From NCBI GenBank assembly GCA_017307355.1, contig JAFKFG010000033.1, positions 1 to 41,397 on the forward strand: a DNA stretch of 41,397 nucleotides, read 5' to 3'. The translations under genes were made by a program, and so were the position numbers. Shown here piece by piece: positions 27,548 through 37,300 of this stretch. Every line of letters starts with the position of its first letter. Position 1 is the first letter of the stretch. A model generated the notes under the pieces. That model was not told where the DNA came from. It did no database searches and was given only the letters and a program-made list of their open reading frames with translations. Source of the DNA: Alphaproteobacteria bacterium. GTDB lineage: Bacteria; Pseudomonadota; Alphaproteobacteria; Micropepsales; Micropepsaceae.

Positions 27548-28673
27548 CGCGCAGCATTCCTTCGACTTTCTCCGCTATGGCCAGAGAGGCTGTCAGCCCG
27601 GGGCTTTCTATGCCGAAAAGATTGACCAATCCGTTGAGGCCATGCGTCGCCGGGCCTTCGATGCGAAAATCGGCATTGGGGTTTGCGCGTCCGCCGATTT
27701 TCGGGCGCACCCCCGAATAACCGGGCGACAGCATCGCTTCGGAGATTCCGGGCCAATAGGCCGCGATGCGGGGCGCGAAGCGGGCGGGCACGGTCGGCGA
27801 CACCGCGTAATCGATCCGGGCCGGATCATCGGTCTCGAGCCATTCGACATCGGGGCCGAAGCGGGCCGCGCCTCCCATGTCCAGGGTGAGATGAACGCCA
27901 AGCCCGCCTGCCTCCGGAACGGGATAGACCAGATGCCGAAAAGGGGCGCGCATGTTCAAAATGGCATAGTTGCCCTTCGCCAGAGACGTCGGCGGCACGA
28001 ACACAGGGGCCAGCGGTTCGATCAGGCGCGCAAGCCGCGGTGCCCAGAGCCCGGCACAATTGATCAGCAAGGATGTCTGGAGCGCCATCGTCTCTCCGGC
28101 ATTGCGGACCGCGAGACGATAGCGCCCATCCCGAAGACTTATGGACAGAACCTCCGCATCGCGCACCAGGTGGGCGCCGGCGGCCTCTGCATCGCCCAGA
28201 AGCGCCAACATATAGGCGTGGCTGTCGATGATGCCGGTGGAAGGCGACAGCAATCCGCCGGCAACCGCCAGTTCCGGCTCCAGACTTGCGATCTGCGCCT
28301 TGCTTAGCGGCTGAAGGTCCGTGACGCCGTTGTCCGCCGCGTTTTGGCAGATGGCGGCGAGCTCCCGATCCTGATCGGCTTTGGTGGCGACGATGAGCTT
28401 GCCCAGGCGCTTGTGCGGGACGCCGTGGCTTTCGCAGAAGGCATAAAGCCGGCTCCGGCCTTCGACGCAAAGTTCGGCTTTCAGCGAGCCTTTGGGATAG
28501 TAGAGGCCCGCATGAATGACTTCGCTGTTGCGGGCACTGGTTTCCTCTCCGACGCGGGCGTTTTTCTCCAGGATCAGGACATCGCGTCCCGCCAATGCCA
28601 AGGCGCGCGCCACCGCCAGGCCCACGACACCCGCGCCAACCACCACCGCTTCGGTCGAGAAATCCGCGCTCAT
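27540..28673 (-). CDS. FAD-dependent oxidoreductase, L-2-hydroxyglutarate oxidase-like
   Basis: 377 residues of the DAO family. The dinucleotide-binding fold is VVVGAGVVGLAVARALAL near residue 10, then EKNARVGEETSARNSEVIHAGLYYP, the segment typical of LhgO-like L-2-hydroxyacid dehydrogenases. HLTLDMGG and the C-terminal GIESPGLTASLAIA motif close the FAD site. Predicted to oxidise L-2-hydroxyglutarate or a related 2-hydroxyacid, feeding electrons to quinone or oxygen. Its start overlaps the recG stop by four bases (ATGA type), so it depends on recG translation. A link to DNA repair is not evident. Confidence 0.85.
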   Translation of the reverse strand: MSADFSTEAVVVGAGVVGLAVARALALAGRDVLILEKNARVGEETSARNSEVIHAGLYYPKGSLKAELCVEGRSRLYAFCESHGVPHKRLGKLIVATKADQDRELAAICQNAADNGVTDLQPLSKAQIASLEPELAVAGGLLSPSTGIIDSHAYMLALLGDAEAAGAHLVRDAEVLSISLRDGRYRLAVRNAGETMALQTSLLINCAGLWAPRLARLIEPLAPVFVPPTSLAKGNYAILNMRAPFRHLVYPVPEAGGLGVHLTLDMGGAARFGPDVEWLETDDPARIDYAVSPTVPARFAPRIAAYWPGISEAMLSPGYSGVRPKIGGRANPNADFRIEGPATHGLNGLVNLFGIESPGLTASLAIAEKVEGMLRDA

Positions 28674-30751
28674 CCGGTCCTGAGATAGCGCACCGCTTCG
28701 TCGCGGCCAAACAGATAGAGCAGGACACGCAGATTCTCACCCCGCGGGCTTTTCAAATCTGGGTCGCGGGACAAGATCAATCGGGCATCGTCATGGGCCA
28801 CCGCCAGAAGATCGCCATGCGCGGACGGATCGGCGATGCGAAATTGCTCCATGCCGCTCTGGCGCTTGCCCAATACTTCGCCGGGGCCGCGCAGCTTCAG
28901 ATCCTGCTCGGCGATGACGAAACCATCGTCCGTCTCGCGCATGGTGGAAAGGCGCGCCTTGGCGGTCTGGCCCAGCGCGCCGTGATAGACCAGCATGCAG
29001 GAGGACTTGCCGGTCCCGCGTCCCACCCGGCCCCGCAACTGATGCAGCTGGGCGAGGCCGAAACGCTCGGCATGTTCCACCACCATGATGGTGGCTTCCG
29101 GCACATCGACCCCGACTTCGATCACGGTGGTGGCGACCAGAAGCTGGGTTTCGCCATTCTTGAAGGCGGCCATCGCGGCATCGCGCTCGGCGGCCTTCAT
29201 CTGTCCGTGAACCAGCCCCACCTTCACGCCCAGGGTTTTTTTCAGCATCACCGCGCGCTCCTGGGCAGCGGCCAGGTCGATCTTTTCGGATTCTTCGACC
29301 AGCGGGCACACCCAATAAGCCCGGCTGCCGCGATCCAGCGCCAGTCGCAGATGGGCGATCAGATCGTCCAGCCGCGCCGCGCTCATCACGCGTGTCTCGA
29401 CCGGCTTTCGTCCGGGCGGACGGCCCGTGATCTTGGAGACATCCATGTCGCCATAGGCGGTGAGCGCCAGGGTACGGGGAATGGGCGTGGCGGTCATCAC
29501 CAGCACGTCGGCGGGCTTGCCCTTGCTTTGCAGCTGCATCCGCTGATGCACGCCGAAGCGATGCTGTTCGTCCACCACTGCCAGGCCCAGGTCGCGGAAC
29601 GCCACATCCTCCGAGAAAAGCGCATGGGTGCCGATCAGGATATCGATCTCGCCGGCCGCCAACCTCGCCAAAGTCTCTGCGCGCGGAGGGCCGCGCTCGC
29701 GCCCCGTCAGGGCCGTCACACGGACACCGGCGGCTTCGGCATAGGGTGTCAGCGATGCCAGATGCTGGCGGACCAACAGCTCGGTGGGAGCCATCAGGGC
29801 ACCCTGAAAACCGGCCTCGACCGCGCCCAGCAATGCCAGAAGCGCCACCACGGTCTTGCCCGAGCCGACATCGCCCTGCAGCAGGCGCAGCATCCGCTTG
29901 TCGCTGGCCATGTCGCTTTCGATCTCCGCCAGCGCCGACAATTGCCCATCGGTCAAGGCGAAGGGCAGAGCGGCGATGGCGCGGGCCTTCAGCCGGCCAT
30001 CGCCCGCCACACGCCGCCCGCCGGATTCGCGCAAGCGCGCCCGGATCAGCAACAGCGCCAGCTGATTGGCCAGGAGCTCGTCATAGGCCAGGCGCTGGCG
30101 GGCGGGCGTTTCCGGCGACAGATCGGCTTCATGCGCGGGCGCGTGCGCGTCGCCCAACGCTTCGTTGAACGGGGGGAAGCGCCGTTGCTTCAGGAAGGCG
30201 GCATCCTGCCATTCCGGCATCGCCGGCACCCGTTCCAGCGCCCCCCGCACCGCCTTGGACAAGGTTTTGGGCGTCAGCCCTTCGGTCAGGCCATAAATGG
30301 CTTCATGCTGGGGCAGGGATGCGGCGTCTTCGGGCGCGACCACATAGTCGGGGTGGGGCATCTGAAGCCGGTCTTTGAAGCTCTCGACGCGCCCGGAAAT
30401 CAGCCGCCGCGATCCCGGCGGCAGGAGGGCCGACAGGTATTTCGCATCGGCACGGAAATAGATCAGGTCCATCGCGGCCGTGTCGTCGCTGACGCGTATC
30501 CTGTAGGGCTGGCTCTTCACCCGGGGCGGGACATGATCCAGCACATGGACTTCCACGGTGGCGATGCGGCCGGGCTCCGCCGCGATCAGTTTGGGCCGGT
30601 AGGAGCGGTCCACCACGCCGACCGGCAGGTCGAAAATCAGGTCCACCAGCCGTGGTCCGGCCACCCTGGCGATCAGTTTTTCCAGCTTCGGCCCCACCCC
30701 GGCGAGGGTGCGGATTTCGGCAAAAAGCGGGAACAGAATCGAGGGCCGCAT
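28670..30751 (-). CDS. recG: ATP-dependent DNA helicase RecG
   Basis: 693 residues, the normal RecG length. The N-terminal wedge domain begins LAGVGPKLEKLIARV, an OB-fold follows, then the SF2 helicase: Walker A QGDVGSGKTVVALLALL near residue 297, DEQH box VVDEQHRFGV near 393, TATPIPRTLAL, and C-terminal QLRGRVGRG and the TRG-like region. It remodels stalled replication forks and branched recombination intermediates. The start ATG 30751 lacks a strong ribosome site. It leads the minus-strand operon and is divergent from gmhA. Confidence 0.97.
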   Translation of the reverse strand: MRPSILFPLFAEIRTLAGVGPKLEKLIARVAGPRLVDLIFDLPVGVVDRSYRPKLIAAEPGRIATVEVHVLDHVPPRVKSQPYRIRVSDDTAAMDLIYFRADAKYLSALLPPGSRRLISGRVESFKDRLQMPHPDYVVAPEDAASLPQHEAIYGLTEGLTPKTLSKAVRGALERVPAMPEWQDAAFLKQRRFPPFNEALGDAHAPAHEADLSPETPARQRLAYDELLANQLALLLIRARLRESGGRRVAGDGRLKARAIAALPFALTDGQLSALAEIESDMASDKRMLRLLQGDVGSGKTVVALLALLGAVEAGFQGALMAPTELLVRQHLASLTPYAEAAGVRVTALTGRERGPPRAETLARLAAGEIDILIGTHALFSEDVAFRDLGLAVVDEQHRFGVHQRMQLQSKGKPADVLVMTATPIPRTLALTAYGDMDVSKITGRPPGRKPVETRVMSAARLDDLIAHLRLALDRGSRAYWVCPLVEESEKIDLAAAQERAVMLKKTLGVKVGLVHGQMKAAERDAAMAAFKNGETQLLVATTVIEVGVDVPEATIMVVEHAERFGLAQLHQLRGRVGRGTGKSSCMLVYHGALGQTAKARLSTMRETDDGFVIAEQDLKLRGPGEVLGKRQSGMEQFRIADPSAHGDLLAVAHDDARLILSRDPDLKSPRGENLRVLLYLFGRDEAVRYLRTG

Positions 30752-30917
30752 GGGGCCTATTTAAAGTTCCTGGCCCCCGTAACGCCACTGGCCGGCAATG
30801 CCTTGATTTGGCTGCCATTAGCCAATCGGGAAGATATCTGGCCCGCCAACGCCAATCGCGCTACTTTTTAAGGGAGCGAGCTTATATAGATTTGGCGAAA
30901 TTCGACGCGGGACCATC

Positions 30918-31529
30918 ATGGCGCAGACATTCAAGGACGAAGCCCGGGACTATTTGATCCAGTCCCAAAAAGTCCTGGCGGCGGCGGCGGAGAGCCAGGA
31001 GTTCCTGGCCCGTCTCGCGACCATCAGCGAAGCCATCGTCAACTGTTTCAAGGCCGGCGGCAAAGTATTGCTGGCCGGCAATGGCGGCAGTGCCGGCGAT
31101 GCCCAGCATATCGCCGGCGAGTTTCTTTCCCGGTTGAATTTCGATCGCAATCCGCTGGCGGCCATCGCGCTCACGGTGGACACGTCGGTGCTGACCGCCA
31201 TCGGCAATGACTATGGCTATGAGCAGGTCTTCGAGCGTCAGGTTCATGGATTGGGCAAGCCCGGCGACGTGTTCATCGGTATTTCGACGTCGGGCCGCTC
31301 TCCCAACATTCTCCGGGCGTTGCGCAAAGCGCGTGAGCTGGGCTTGGTCACGGTCGGCTTTTGCGGCGCGCGCAAGGGCGAGATGCTGGATCTGTGCGAT
31401 ATCGCGCTATGCGCGCCGTCCGAATTCACGCCGCTTATCCAGCAGGTTCATATCACGTCCGCCCATATCATTTGCGGCGAGGTGGAAAAACAACTGTTTC
31501 GGCAGAATGCCGGCGTGACCGCGAGCTGA
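30918..31529 (+). CDS. gmhA: Phosphoheptose isomerase
   Basis: 203 residues, a single SIS domain. GKVLLAGNGGSAGDAQHIAGEF near residue 50, LTVDTSVLTAIGNDYGYEQVF with the active-site Asp/Glu region, GISTSGRSPNILRAL, and QQVHITSAHIICGEVE match GmhA. It isomerises sedoheptulose-7-P to D-glycero-D-manno-heptose-7-P. A TATATAGA stretch at 30883-30890 could be the -10 region. Starts the heptose gene set, divergent from recG. Near its 3' end is the first of two inverted copies of a 14-base palindromic element. Confidence 0.95.
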   Translation: MAQTFKDEARDYLIQSQKVLAAAAESQEFLARLATISEAIVNCFKAGGKVLLAGNGGSAGDAQHIAGEFLSRLNFDRNPLAAIALTVDTSVLTAIGNDYGYEQVFERQVHGLGKPGDVFIGISTSGRSPNILRALRKARELGLVTVGFCGARKGEMLDLCDIALCAPSEFTPLIQQVHITSAHIICGEVEKQLFRQNAGVTAS

Positions 31530-31595
31530 GCGATCCGGGGCTGGCGCAAGGCGCGGTCTGTCTTCTGTTGGCCGCAAAACACCGGCATTCTGCCG
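31500..31595. repeat. Pair of inverted 14-base palindromic elements
   Basis: CGGCAGAATGCCGG at 31500-31513, inside the gmhA 3' end, is the exact reverse complement of 31582-31595 in the gap before hddA. Each copy is itself an interrupted palindrome (CGGCA, three bases, TGCCG), so alternative hairpins are possible. No T-run follows, so a classic terminator is unlikely. Confidence 0.5.
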
Positions 31596-31620
31596 GTCGG
31601 TTAAGAAAATTAAGACAATA

Positions 31621-31632
31621 AACCTATAGGTT
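31621..31632. promoter_or_regulatory. 12-bp perfect palindrome upstream of hddA
   Basis: AACCTATAGGTT reads the same on both strands and lies 41 bases before the hddA ATG. It is preceded by an AT-rich TTAAGAAAATTAAGACAATA run. It might be an operator; nothing in the window identifies the protein. Confidence 0.3.
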
Positions 31633-31672
31633 GTATGGCCCACGGTCCCATCGTCGGGCATGGAGCTTAAGC

Positions 31673-32719
31673 ATGACCGAGTTTTCCCCCGTCCTGACCC
31701 GCGCCCGTGCGCCGCTGCGATTGGGTTTTGCCGGAGGCGGAACCGATCTATCGCCCTATTGCGAGGAATTCGGGGGCGCGGTTCTCAATTTCACCGTTGA
31801 TCGGTTCGCATATGCGTTTTTGACGCCGCGCTCGGATGGCCGCGCCGTGTTCCGCGCCCAGGACATCAATGTTGAGGAGTCGTTCGACTGTCAGGGCGCT
31901 TTCGAAAATTCACGCCTGGAGCTGCATCGCACCGTCTATCACCGCATGATGCGGGATTATTGCGACGGCGCGCGGCCCGCCTTGACGTTGACGACGGCGG
32001 TGGATGCGCCTGCCGGATCCGGCTTGGGTTCTTCTTCCGCCCTGGTGGTGGCGATGGTGGACGCTTTCCGCGCCTATCTGGGCCTGCCCCTGGGGCAGTA
32101 TGACGTTGCCCATCTCGCCTGGGAGATCGAGCGGGTCGATCTGGGTCTGGCGGGTGGCAAGCAGGACCAGTATGCGGCCGCTTTCGGCGGCGCCAATTTC
32201 ATCGAATTCCTGGCGGGAGATCGGGTGGTGGTGAATCCGCTGCGCGTGCCGGTGCAGATTCTCAACGAACTCGAATCATCGCTGGTGGTTTGCTATTCCG
32301 GCCGCTCGCGCGATTCTTCGACCATCATTTCCCAGCAGACTTCCGCCATGGTGCAGCGTTCGGAAAAAGCGCTTAACGCGCTGCATCGCCTCAAGCAGGA
32401 TGCCCAAGATATGAAAAGCGCGCTGCTGAAGGGGCGGATCACGGAGATGGCCTATATCCTGGACCGGTCCTGGGCCTACAAAAAGGAAACCGCCAGTGCC
32501 GTTTCCAACGAAAAGCTGGACCAACTCTACAATCTGGCGCGGCGGAGCGGCGCCATCGGAGGAAAGGTGTCGGGCGCGGGCGGCGGCGGCTTCATGATGT
32601 TCATGACCACGCAAGAAAACCGCCTCGGCTTGGTGGAAGCGCTCAACAACAGCGGCACGCGGGCCAGCCCGGTGAAGTTCACCGGCCTGGGCTGCGAGAC
32701 CTGGCAGGCACCGGGTTGA
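31673..32719 (+). CDS. hddA: D-glycero-alpha-D-manno-heptose 7-phosphate kinase
   Basis: 348 residues, GHMP kinase superfamily. N-terminal ARAPLRLGFAGGGTDLSPYC, the ATP-binding PAGSGLGSSSALVVAMVDA near residue 116, IERVDLGLAGGKQDQYAAAFGG, and C-terminal GGKVSGAGGGGFMMF. These match HddA, which makes the alpha-1,7-bisphosphate in the GDP-heptose route, rather than the ADP-heptose enzyme HldE, which belongs to the PfkB fold. ATG 31673 starts right before the domain; an in-frame upstream start at 31631 is less likely. The gene is followed by hddC-gmhB after 52 bases. Confidence 0.93.
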   Translation: MTEFSPVLTRARAPLRLGFAGGGTDLSPYCEEFGGAVLNFTVDRFAYAFLTPRSDGRAVFRAQDINVEESFDCQGAFENSRLELHRTVYHRMMRDYCDGARPALTLTTAVDAPAGSGLGSSSALVVAMVDAFRAYLGLPLGQYDVAHLAWEIERVDLGLAGGKQDQYAAAFGGANFIEFLAGDRVVVNPLRVPVQILNELESSLVVCYSGRSRDSSTIISQQTSAMVQRSEKALNALHRLKQDAQDMKSALLKGRITEMAYILDRSWAYKKETASAVSNEKLDQLYNLARRSGAIGGKVSGAGGGGFMMFMTTQENRLGLVEALNNSGTRASPVKFTGLGCETWQAPG

Positions 32720-32771
32720 CGCGGATCGCCATAGCGTTCATCGCCTGGAAGAGGGAGCCGCGGGAGAGGCG

Positions 32772-33992
32772 ATGATTTCGCAATGCGTGATCCTGGTAGG
32801 TGGGCTGGGCACCCGCTTGGGTGAATTGACCCGCGCCACGCCGAAGCCGCTTCTGCCGGTGAACGGCAAGCCTTTTCTGGATCATCTGATTCACCGTGCC
32901 GCCCGTTTCGGCTTCACCGATATCGTGCTTCTGGCGGGCTATCTGGGCGATCAGGTGCTGGCGCGCTATGCGGGGCCGCAGCGCATCGCTGGACGCGATG
33001 TCCAAGTGCGCGTGGTGGTGGAGCGCGAGCCGGCCGGCACCGGCGGCGCGCTTCGGTATCTGGATGGGATCGCGGACGAATATTTCCTGCTGATGAATGG
33101 CGATTCCTGGTTCGACATGGACCTGCGGGCCTTTGCGGGTGCGCCGCTGGTAAAGCCAACCCTGGCGAAAATCGCGTTGCGCCGCCTGGAGAATTCGGGC
33201 CGTTACGGGGGCGTGATCCTGGACCGCGACCGGATTGTGGATTTTGCCGCGGCCGGCGCGGGGAATGGAGACAGCCTGATCAACGCAGGCATCTATCTGG
33301 CGTCGCGCGAGTTGATCGGCGAGGTCAGGCAGATACCCTGTTCCCTCGAGCGGGACATATTCGCACCGATGGCAAAGGAAGGAAGGCTTTCGGGCGCGTC
33401 CTTCGAAGGCACATTCATCGATATCGGGATCGCGGACGATTATGCGCGCGCGGAAACGGTTCTGCGCGACAATCTCCATCGGCCGGCCGTGTTCTTCGAT
33501 CGCGATGGCGTGCTGAATCTCGATGAGGGATACACGCATAAGCCGGACGCTCTGCACTGGAACCCTGGCGCCGTCGCCGCGGTCCGTGCTGTCAATGCGG
33601 CCGGCTGGTACGTTTTTGTCGTGACCAACCAGGCCGGCGTCGGGCACGGCCATTACGGCGAAAAGGATGTCGATATTTTCCACCGTCATATGGAGGCGGA
33701 ACTGGCGCGAGAGGGCGCCCATATCGACGAATTCGTCTATTGCCCCTTTCATCCGGACGCGAAACTGGCGGCCTATCGACGGGACTCGGCGTATCGCAAG
33801 CCGAACCCCGGCATGATCCTGGATATTTTGGCGCGCTGGCCGGTGGATGCGCCCCGAAGCTTTCTGGTGGGCGACCGGGATAGCGATCTCAAGGCTGCCG
33901 CCGGCGCCTCCATTGGCGCGTATCTTTATTCGGGCGGGGATCTGAACGCACTCGTGACAGGGGCGCTGAAAGAACGCGGCACGGGCCGGTAA
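32772..33992 (+). CDS. hddC-gmhB: Fused heptose-1-P guanylyltransferase and heptose bisphosphatase
   Basis: 406 residues with two enzymes. Residues 1-230 are a nucleotidyltransferase: VILVGGLGTRLGELT, PKPLLPVNGKPF, MNGDSWFDMD and a late EGTFIDIGIADDYARAE. Residues 238-398 are a HAD phosphatase of GmhB type: FFDRDGVLN (Asp243 and Asp245), VVTNQAGVG, RKPNPGM and VGDRDSD. Together they dephosphorylate the 1,7-bisphosphate at C7 and transfer GMP, giving GDP-D-glycero-alpha-D-manno-heptose. Compared with E. coli GmhB, the zinc loop is changed: CPHH becomes CPFH and CDCRKP becomes SAYRKP, so the metal site is probably lost. With gmhA and hddA, the pathway is complete. Confidence 0.92.
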   Translation: MISQCVILVGGLGTRLGELTRATPKPLLPVNGKPFLDHLIHRAARFGFTDIVLLAGYLGDQVLARYAGPQRIAGRDVQVRVVVEREPAGTGGALRYLDGIADEYFLLMNGDSWFDMDLRAFAGAPLVKPTLAKIALRRLENSGRYGGVILDRDRIVDFAAAGAGNGDSLINAGIYLASRELIGEVRQIPCSLERDIFAPMAKEGRLSGASFEGTFIDIGIADDYARAETVLRDNLHRPAVFFDRDGVLNLDEGYTHKPDALHWNPGAVAAVRAVNAAGWYVFVVTNQAGVGHGHYGEKDVDIFHRHMEAELAREGAHIDEFVYCPFHPDAKLAAYRRDSAYRKPNPGMILDILARWPVDAPRSFLVGDRDSDLKAAAGASIGAYLYSGGDLNALVTGALKERGTGR

Positions 33993-34032
33993 GGCCATTG
34001 TCCCCAACAGGCTCCGACGCTATATCCCGCGC

Positions 34033-34329
34033 ATGGATGACAGCGAAAAAGGTGGCTCTTCGGAGAACCGCCGCAAACGGCTTTTGTTTCGGGCGCAGCG
34101 GCGCGGTTTCAAGGAAGTCGATCTGATCTTCGGAGCCTATGCCGAAGCCGCGCTTTGGGAGCTCGATGCGGCGGGTCTCGACCAGTTCGAGGCCTTGCTG
34201 ACCGCGCCGGACCAGGAGGTCTATGCCTGGCTGCGGGAAGCCGAGCCGGTGCCGGCCGAATATGACAACCCCGTCTTCGCGGGTTTGAAAGCTGTCTGCG
34301 GCCGCAAGGGACATACGTGGAACGGATAG
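34033..34329 (+). CDS. sdhE: Succinate dehydrogenase assembly factor 2 (SdhE)
   Basis: 98 residues, the usual size. RKRLLFRAQRRGFKEVDLIFGAYAE contains the RGxxE motif (Arg-Gly-Phe-Lys-Glu) needed for covalent flavin attachment to SdhA. FEALLTAPDQEVYAWL follows. It acts in the cytoplasm as an FAD assembly factor for succinate dehydrogenase. The mfd gene starts inside its 3' end (13-base overlap), so translation is coupled. Confidence 0.93.
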   Translation: MDDSEKGGSSENRRKRLLFRAQRRGFKEVDLIFGAYAEAALWELDAAGLDQFEALLTAPDQEVYAWLREAEPVPAEYDNPVFAGLKAVCGRKGHTWNG

Positions 34330-37300
34330 ATTATTTCGCCAAGGCCGACGGGCGGCTGACGGTGTCGGGCGCGCCTGCCGGTTACGATGCATGGCTGGCG
34401 GGAGAAGCGGCACGCCGCCGGAATGGCCTTGTGCTGTTCATCGCCAGCGACGAGGCCCAGGCGGAAGCCTTCGCCGCCGCCATTACTTTCTTCGCGCCGG
34501 ACATCCGCCAGCTGCCCTTTCCTGCCTGGGATTGTCTCCCCTATGACCGGGTCTCGCCCAAATCCGATGTCGAAAGCGCCCGGCTGGCCACCTTGGCGGC
34601 CTTGACCAAGGGTGTCGAAGGGCCGGCCTTGATCGTCACCAGCATCGCAGCGGTCCTGCAGCGGGTACCCCCACGGGCCGCGATCGAGAAAGCCAGTTTC
34701 ACCGCGAAGGTCGGGGAGGAGATCGCCCGCGACGCACTGGTCGCATTCCTGGCCGGCAATGGCTATGCCCGGGCGGGAACGGTGCGCGATCCCGGCGAGT
34801 TCGCCTTGCGGGGCGGCATCGTCGATCTGTGGCCGCCGGGCACCGAAGATCCGCTGCGGTTGGATTTCTTCGGCGAGACTTTGGATGCGATCCGCACATT
34901 CGATCCCGTCACCCAATTGTCCCGCGACAGCGTGGCGGGGATCGAATTGCTGCCCGCCAGCGAAGCGCCGCTCGATGCCGATGCCATCAGCCGTTTCCGC
35001 GCCGGCTATGTCGCGGCCTTCGGGCCATCGGGCGACGACCCGCTGTATGAAAGCGTCAGCGCCGGGCGCAAGGCGCAGGGCATGGAGCATTGGCTTCCGC
35101 TTTTCTATGACCGCCTCGACACGCTGTTCGATTATCTGCCGCGCTCGCTGGTGATGCTGGGCCATCAGGTCGAGGAGGCCAAGACCGCGCGGGTGGAACT
35201 GGTGTCGGAATGCTACGACACCCGCGACCAGCTTCGCCGCCAGGACCCCGATGCGCGGGTCAAGGCCGTACCGTACAAACCGCTGAAGGTCGGCACGCTT
35301 TATTTGGATGACGGCGAATGGAAGGCCGCGCTGGCGCGGCACCTGGTCCGCGATCTCTCCCCGTTCCAGGCGCCGGAGAGCAAGACCAGCATGGACGCTG
35401 GCGGGCGCCAGGGCCGCGATTTCGCGCCCGAGCGGACGGGCGGCAATCTCAATGTCTTCCAGGCCGCCGCCGATCATCTGCTGGCGCTGCAAAGCGGGGG
35501 CAAGCGGGTGCTGGTGGCCAGCTGGACCGATGGTTCGGCGGAACGCATGGGCGGGGTCTTGTCCGATCACGGCGTGACCGCGATCCGGCGGGTGGAGAAC
35601 TGGCCGGATGCGTTGAAGCTGGACGTGCGAGCAACGGGTCTTGCCTGTCTCGGCATCGAGCATGGCTTCGAGACGCCCGACTTCGCCGTGATCAGCGAGC
35701 AGGATGTGCTGGGCGACCGCATGGTGCGGGCGCAATCCCGCCAGCGCCGCTCGCAGAATTTCCTCTCCGAAGCCTCGTCCCTGGCGCCCGGCGATCTGGT
35801 CACCCATATCGAGCATGGCGTGGGCCGTTATCTGGGCCTGAGAGCCATCGAGGCGCTGGGCGCGCCCCATGACTGCCTGGAAATCCAGTATGACGGCGGC
35901 AAGCTGTTCCTGCCGGTGGAGAATATCGAGCTTCTGACCCGCTACGGCTCGGACGAAGCGGCACAGCTGGACCGGCTGGGCGGCGCGGGCTGGCAGCAGC
36001 GCAAGGCCAAGATGAAGGAGCGGGTGCGGGCCATCGCCGCCGAGCTCATCCGCATCGCCGCCGCGCGCGAACTGAAATCCTTGCCGCCGGTCGAGCCGCC
36101 GCATGGCCTTTACGACGAATTCTGCGCCCGCTTTCCCTATCAGGAGACCGAGGATCAGGAAAAAGCCATCGCCGATGCCATCGCCGATCTGGGCAAGGGT
36201 CGGCCGATGGACCGGCTGGTGTGCGGCGATGTCGGCTTCGGCAAGACGGAAGTGGCGCTGCGCACGGCCTTTGTCGCCGCCATGGCCGGCGAGCAGGTGG
36301 CGGTGGTGGTGCCGACCACGTTGCTGGCACGTCAGCATTATCGGGGCTTCGCCGAGCGCTTCGCCGGCTTTCCGCTGAAGGTACGCCAGCTCTCCCGTTT
36401 CGTCGATGCCAAGGAAGCGCGCGAAACCAAGGCAGCATTGGGCGAGGGCACCGTCGATGTGGTGGTGGGCACCCATGCGCTTCTGGCCGAAAGCATCACC
36501 TTCAAGCGCCTGGGCCTGGTGATCGTTGACGAGGAGCAGCATTTCGGCGTGGTGCACAAGGAACGGCTGAAGAATCTCAAAGCCGATGTCCATGTGCTCA
36601 CGCTCACCGCGACGCCGATTCCCCGGACGTTGCAATTGGCGCTGTCGGGCGTGCGCGACCTGTCGCTGATCACCACCCCGCCGGTGGACCGGTTGGCGGT
36701 GCGCACCTTCGTGACCCCGTTCGATCCCCTGGTGGTGCGCGAGGCGCTTTTGCGCGAGCATTATCGCGGCGGCCAGTCCTTCTTCGTGGCGCCGCGCATC
36801 GCCGACCTACGCGATTCCGAAGCCTTCCTGAAAGCGACGGTGCCGGAAGTGAAGACGGCGGTGGCCCATGGGCAGATGAGCCCCACGGTGCTGGAAGAGG
36901 TGATGACCGCTTTTTACGAGCGCAAGATCGATGTGCTGATCTCCACCAATATCGTGGAATCGGGCCTCGATATCCCCACCGCCAACACGATGATTGTGCA
37001 GCGTGCCGACATGTTCGGCCTGTCGCAGCTTTACCAGATCCGGGGCCGCATCGGTCGCTCCAAGGCGCGCGCCTATGCCTATCTCACCACGCCGCCGGAC
37101 CGGAAGCTGACGGACACGGCGACGCGGCGGCTGGAGGTGTTGCAGTCGCTGGACCAGCTGGGGGCGGGCTTCTCCGTCGCCAGCCACGACATGGACATTC
37201 GCGGCGCGGGCAATTTGCTGGGCGAAGAACAGTCCGGCCACGTCCGGGAAGTCGGCATCGAGCTTTATCAGGAGATGCTGGAGGAAGCGGTATCCTCCAT

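Noticed and set aside
28595..30871. Open frame of about 758 codons antisense to recG
   Set aside because: Histidine- and glutamine-rich low-complexity translation opposite a clear RecG; a shadow.
31601..31613. CtrA full-site candidate TTAA-GAAAA-TTAA upstream of hddA
   Set aside because: The gap is five bases; the known full site has seven.
34221..36761. Open frame of about 846 codons antisense to mfd
   Set aside because: Same reason: no domain and complete overlap with Mfd.
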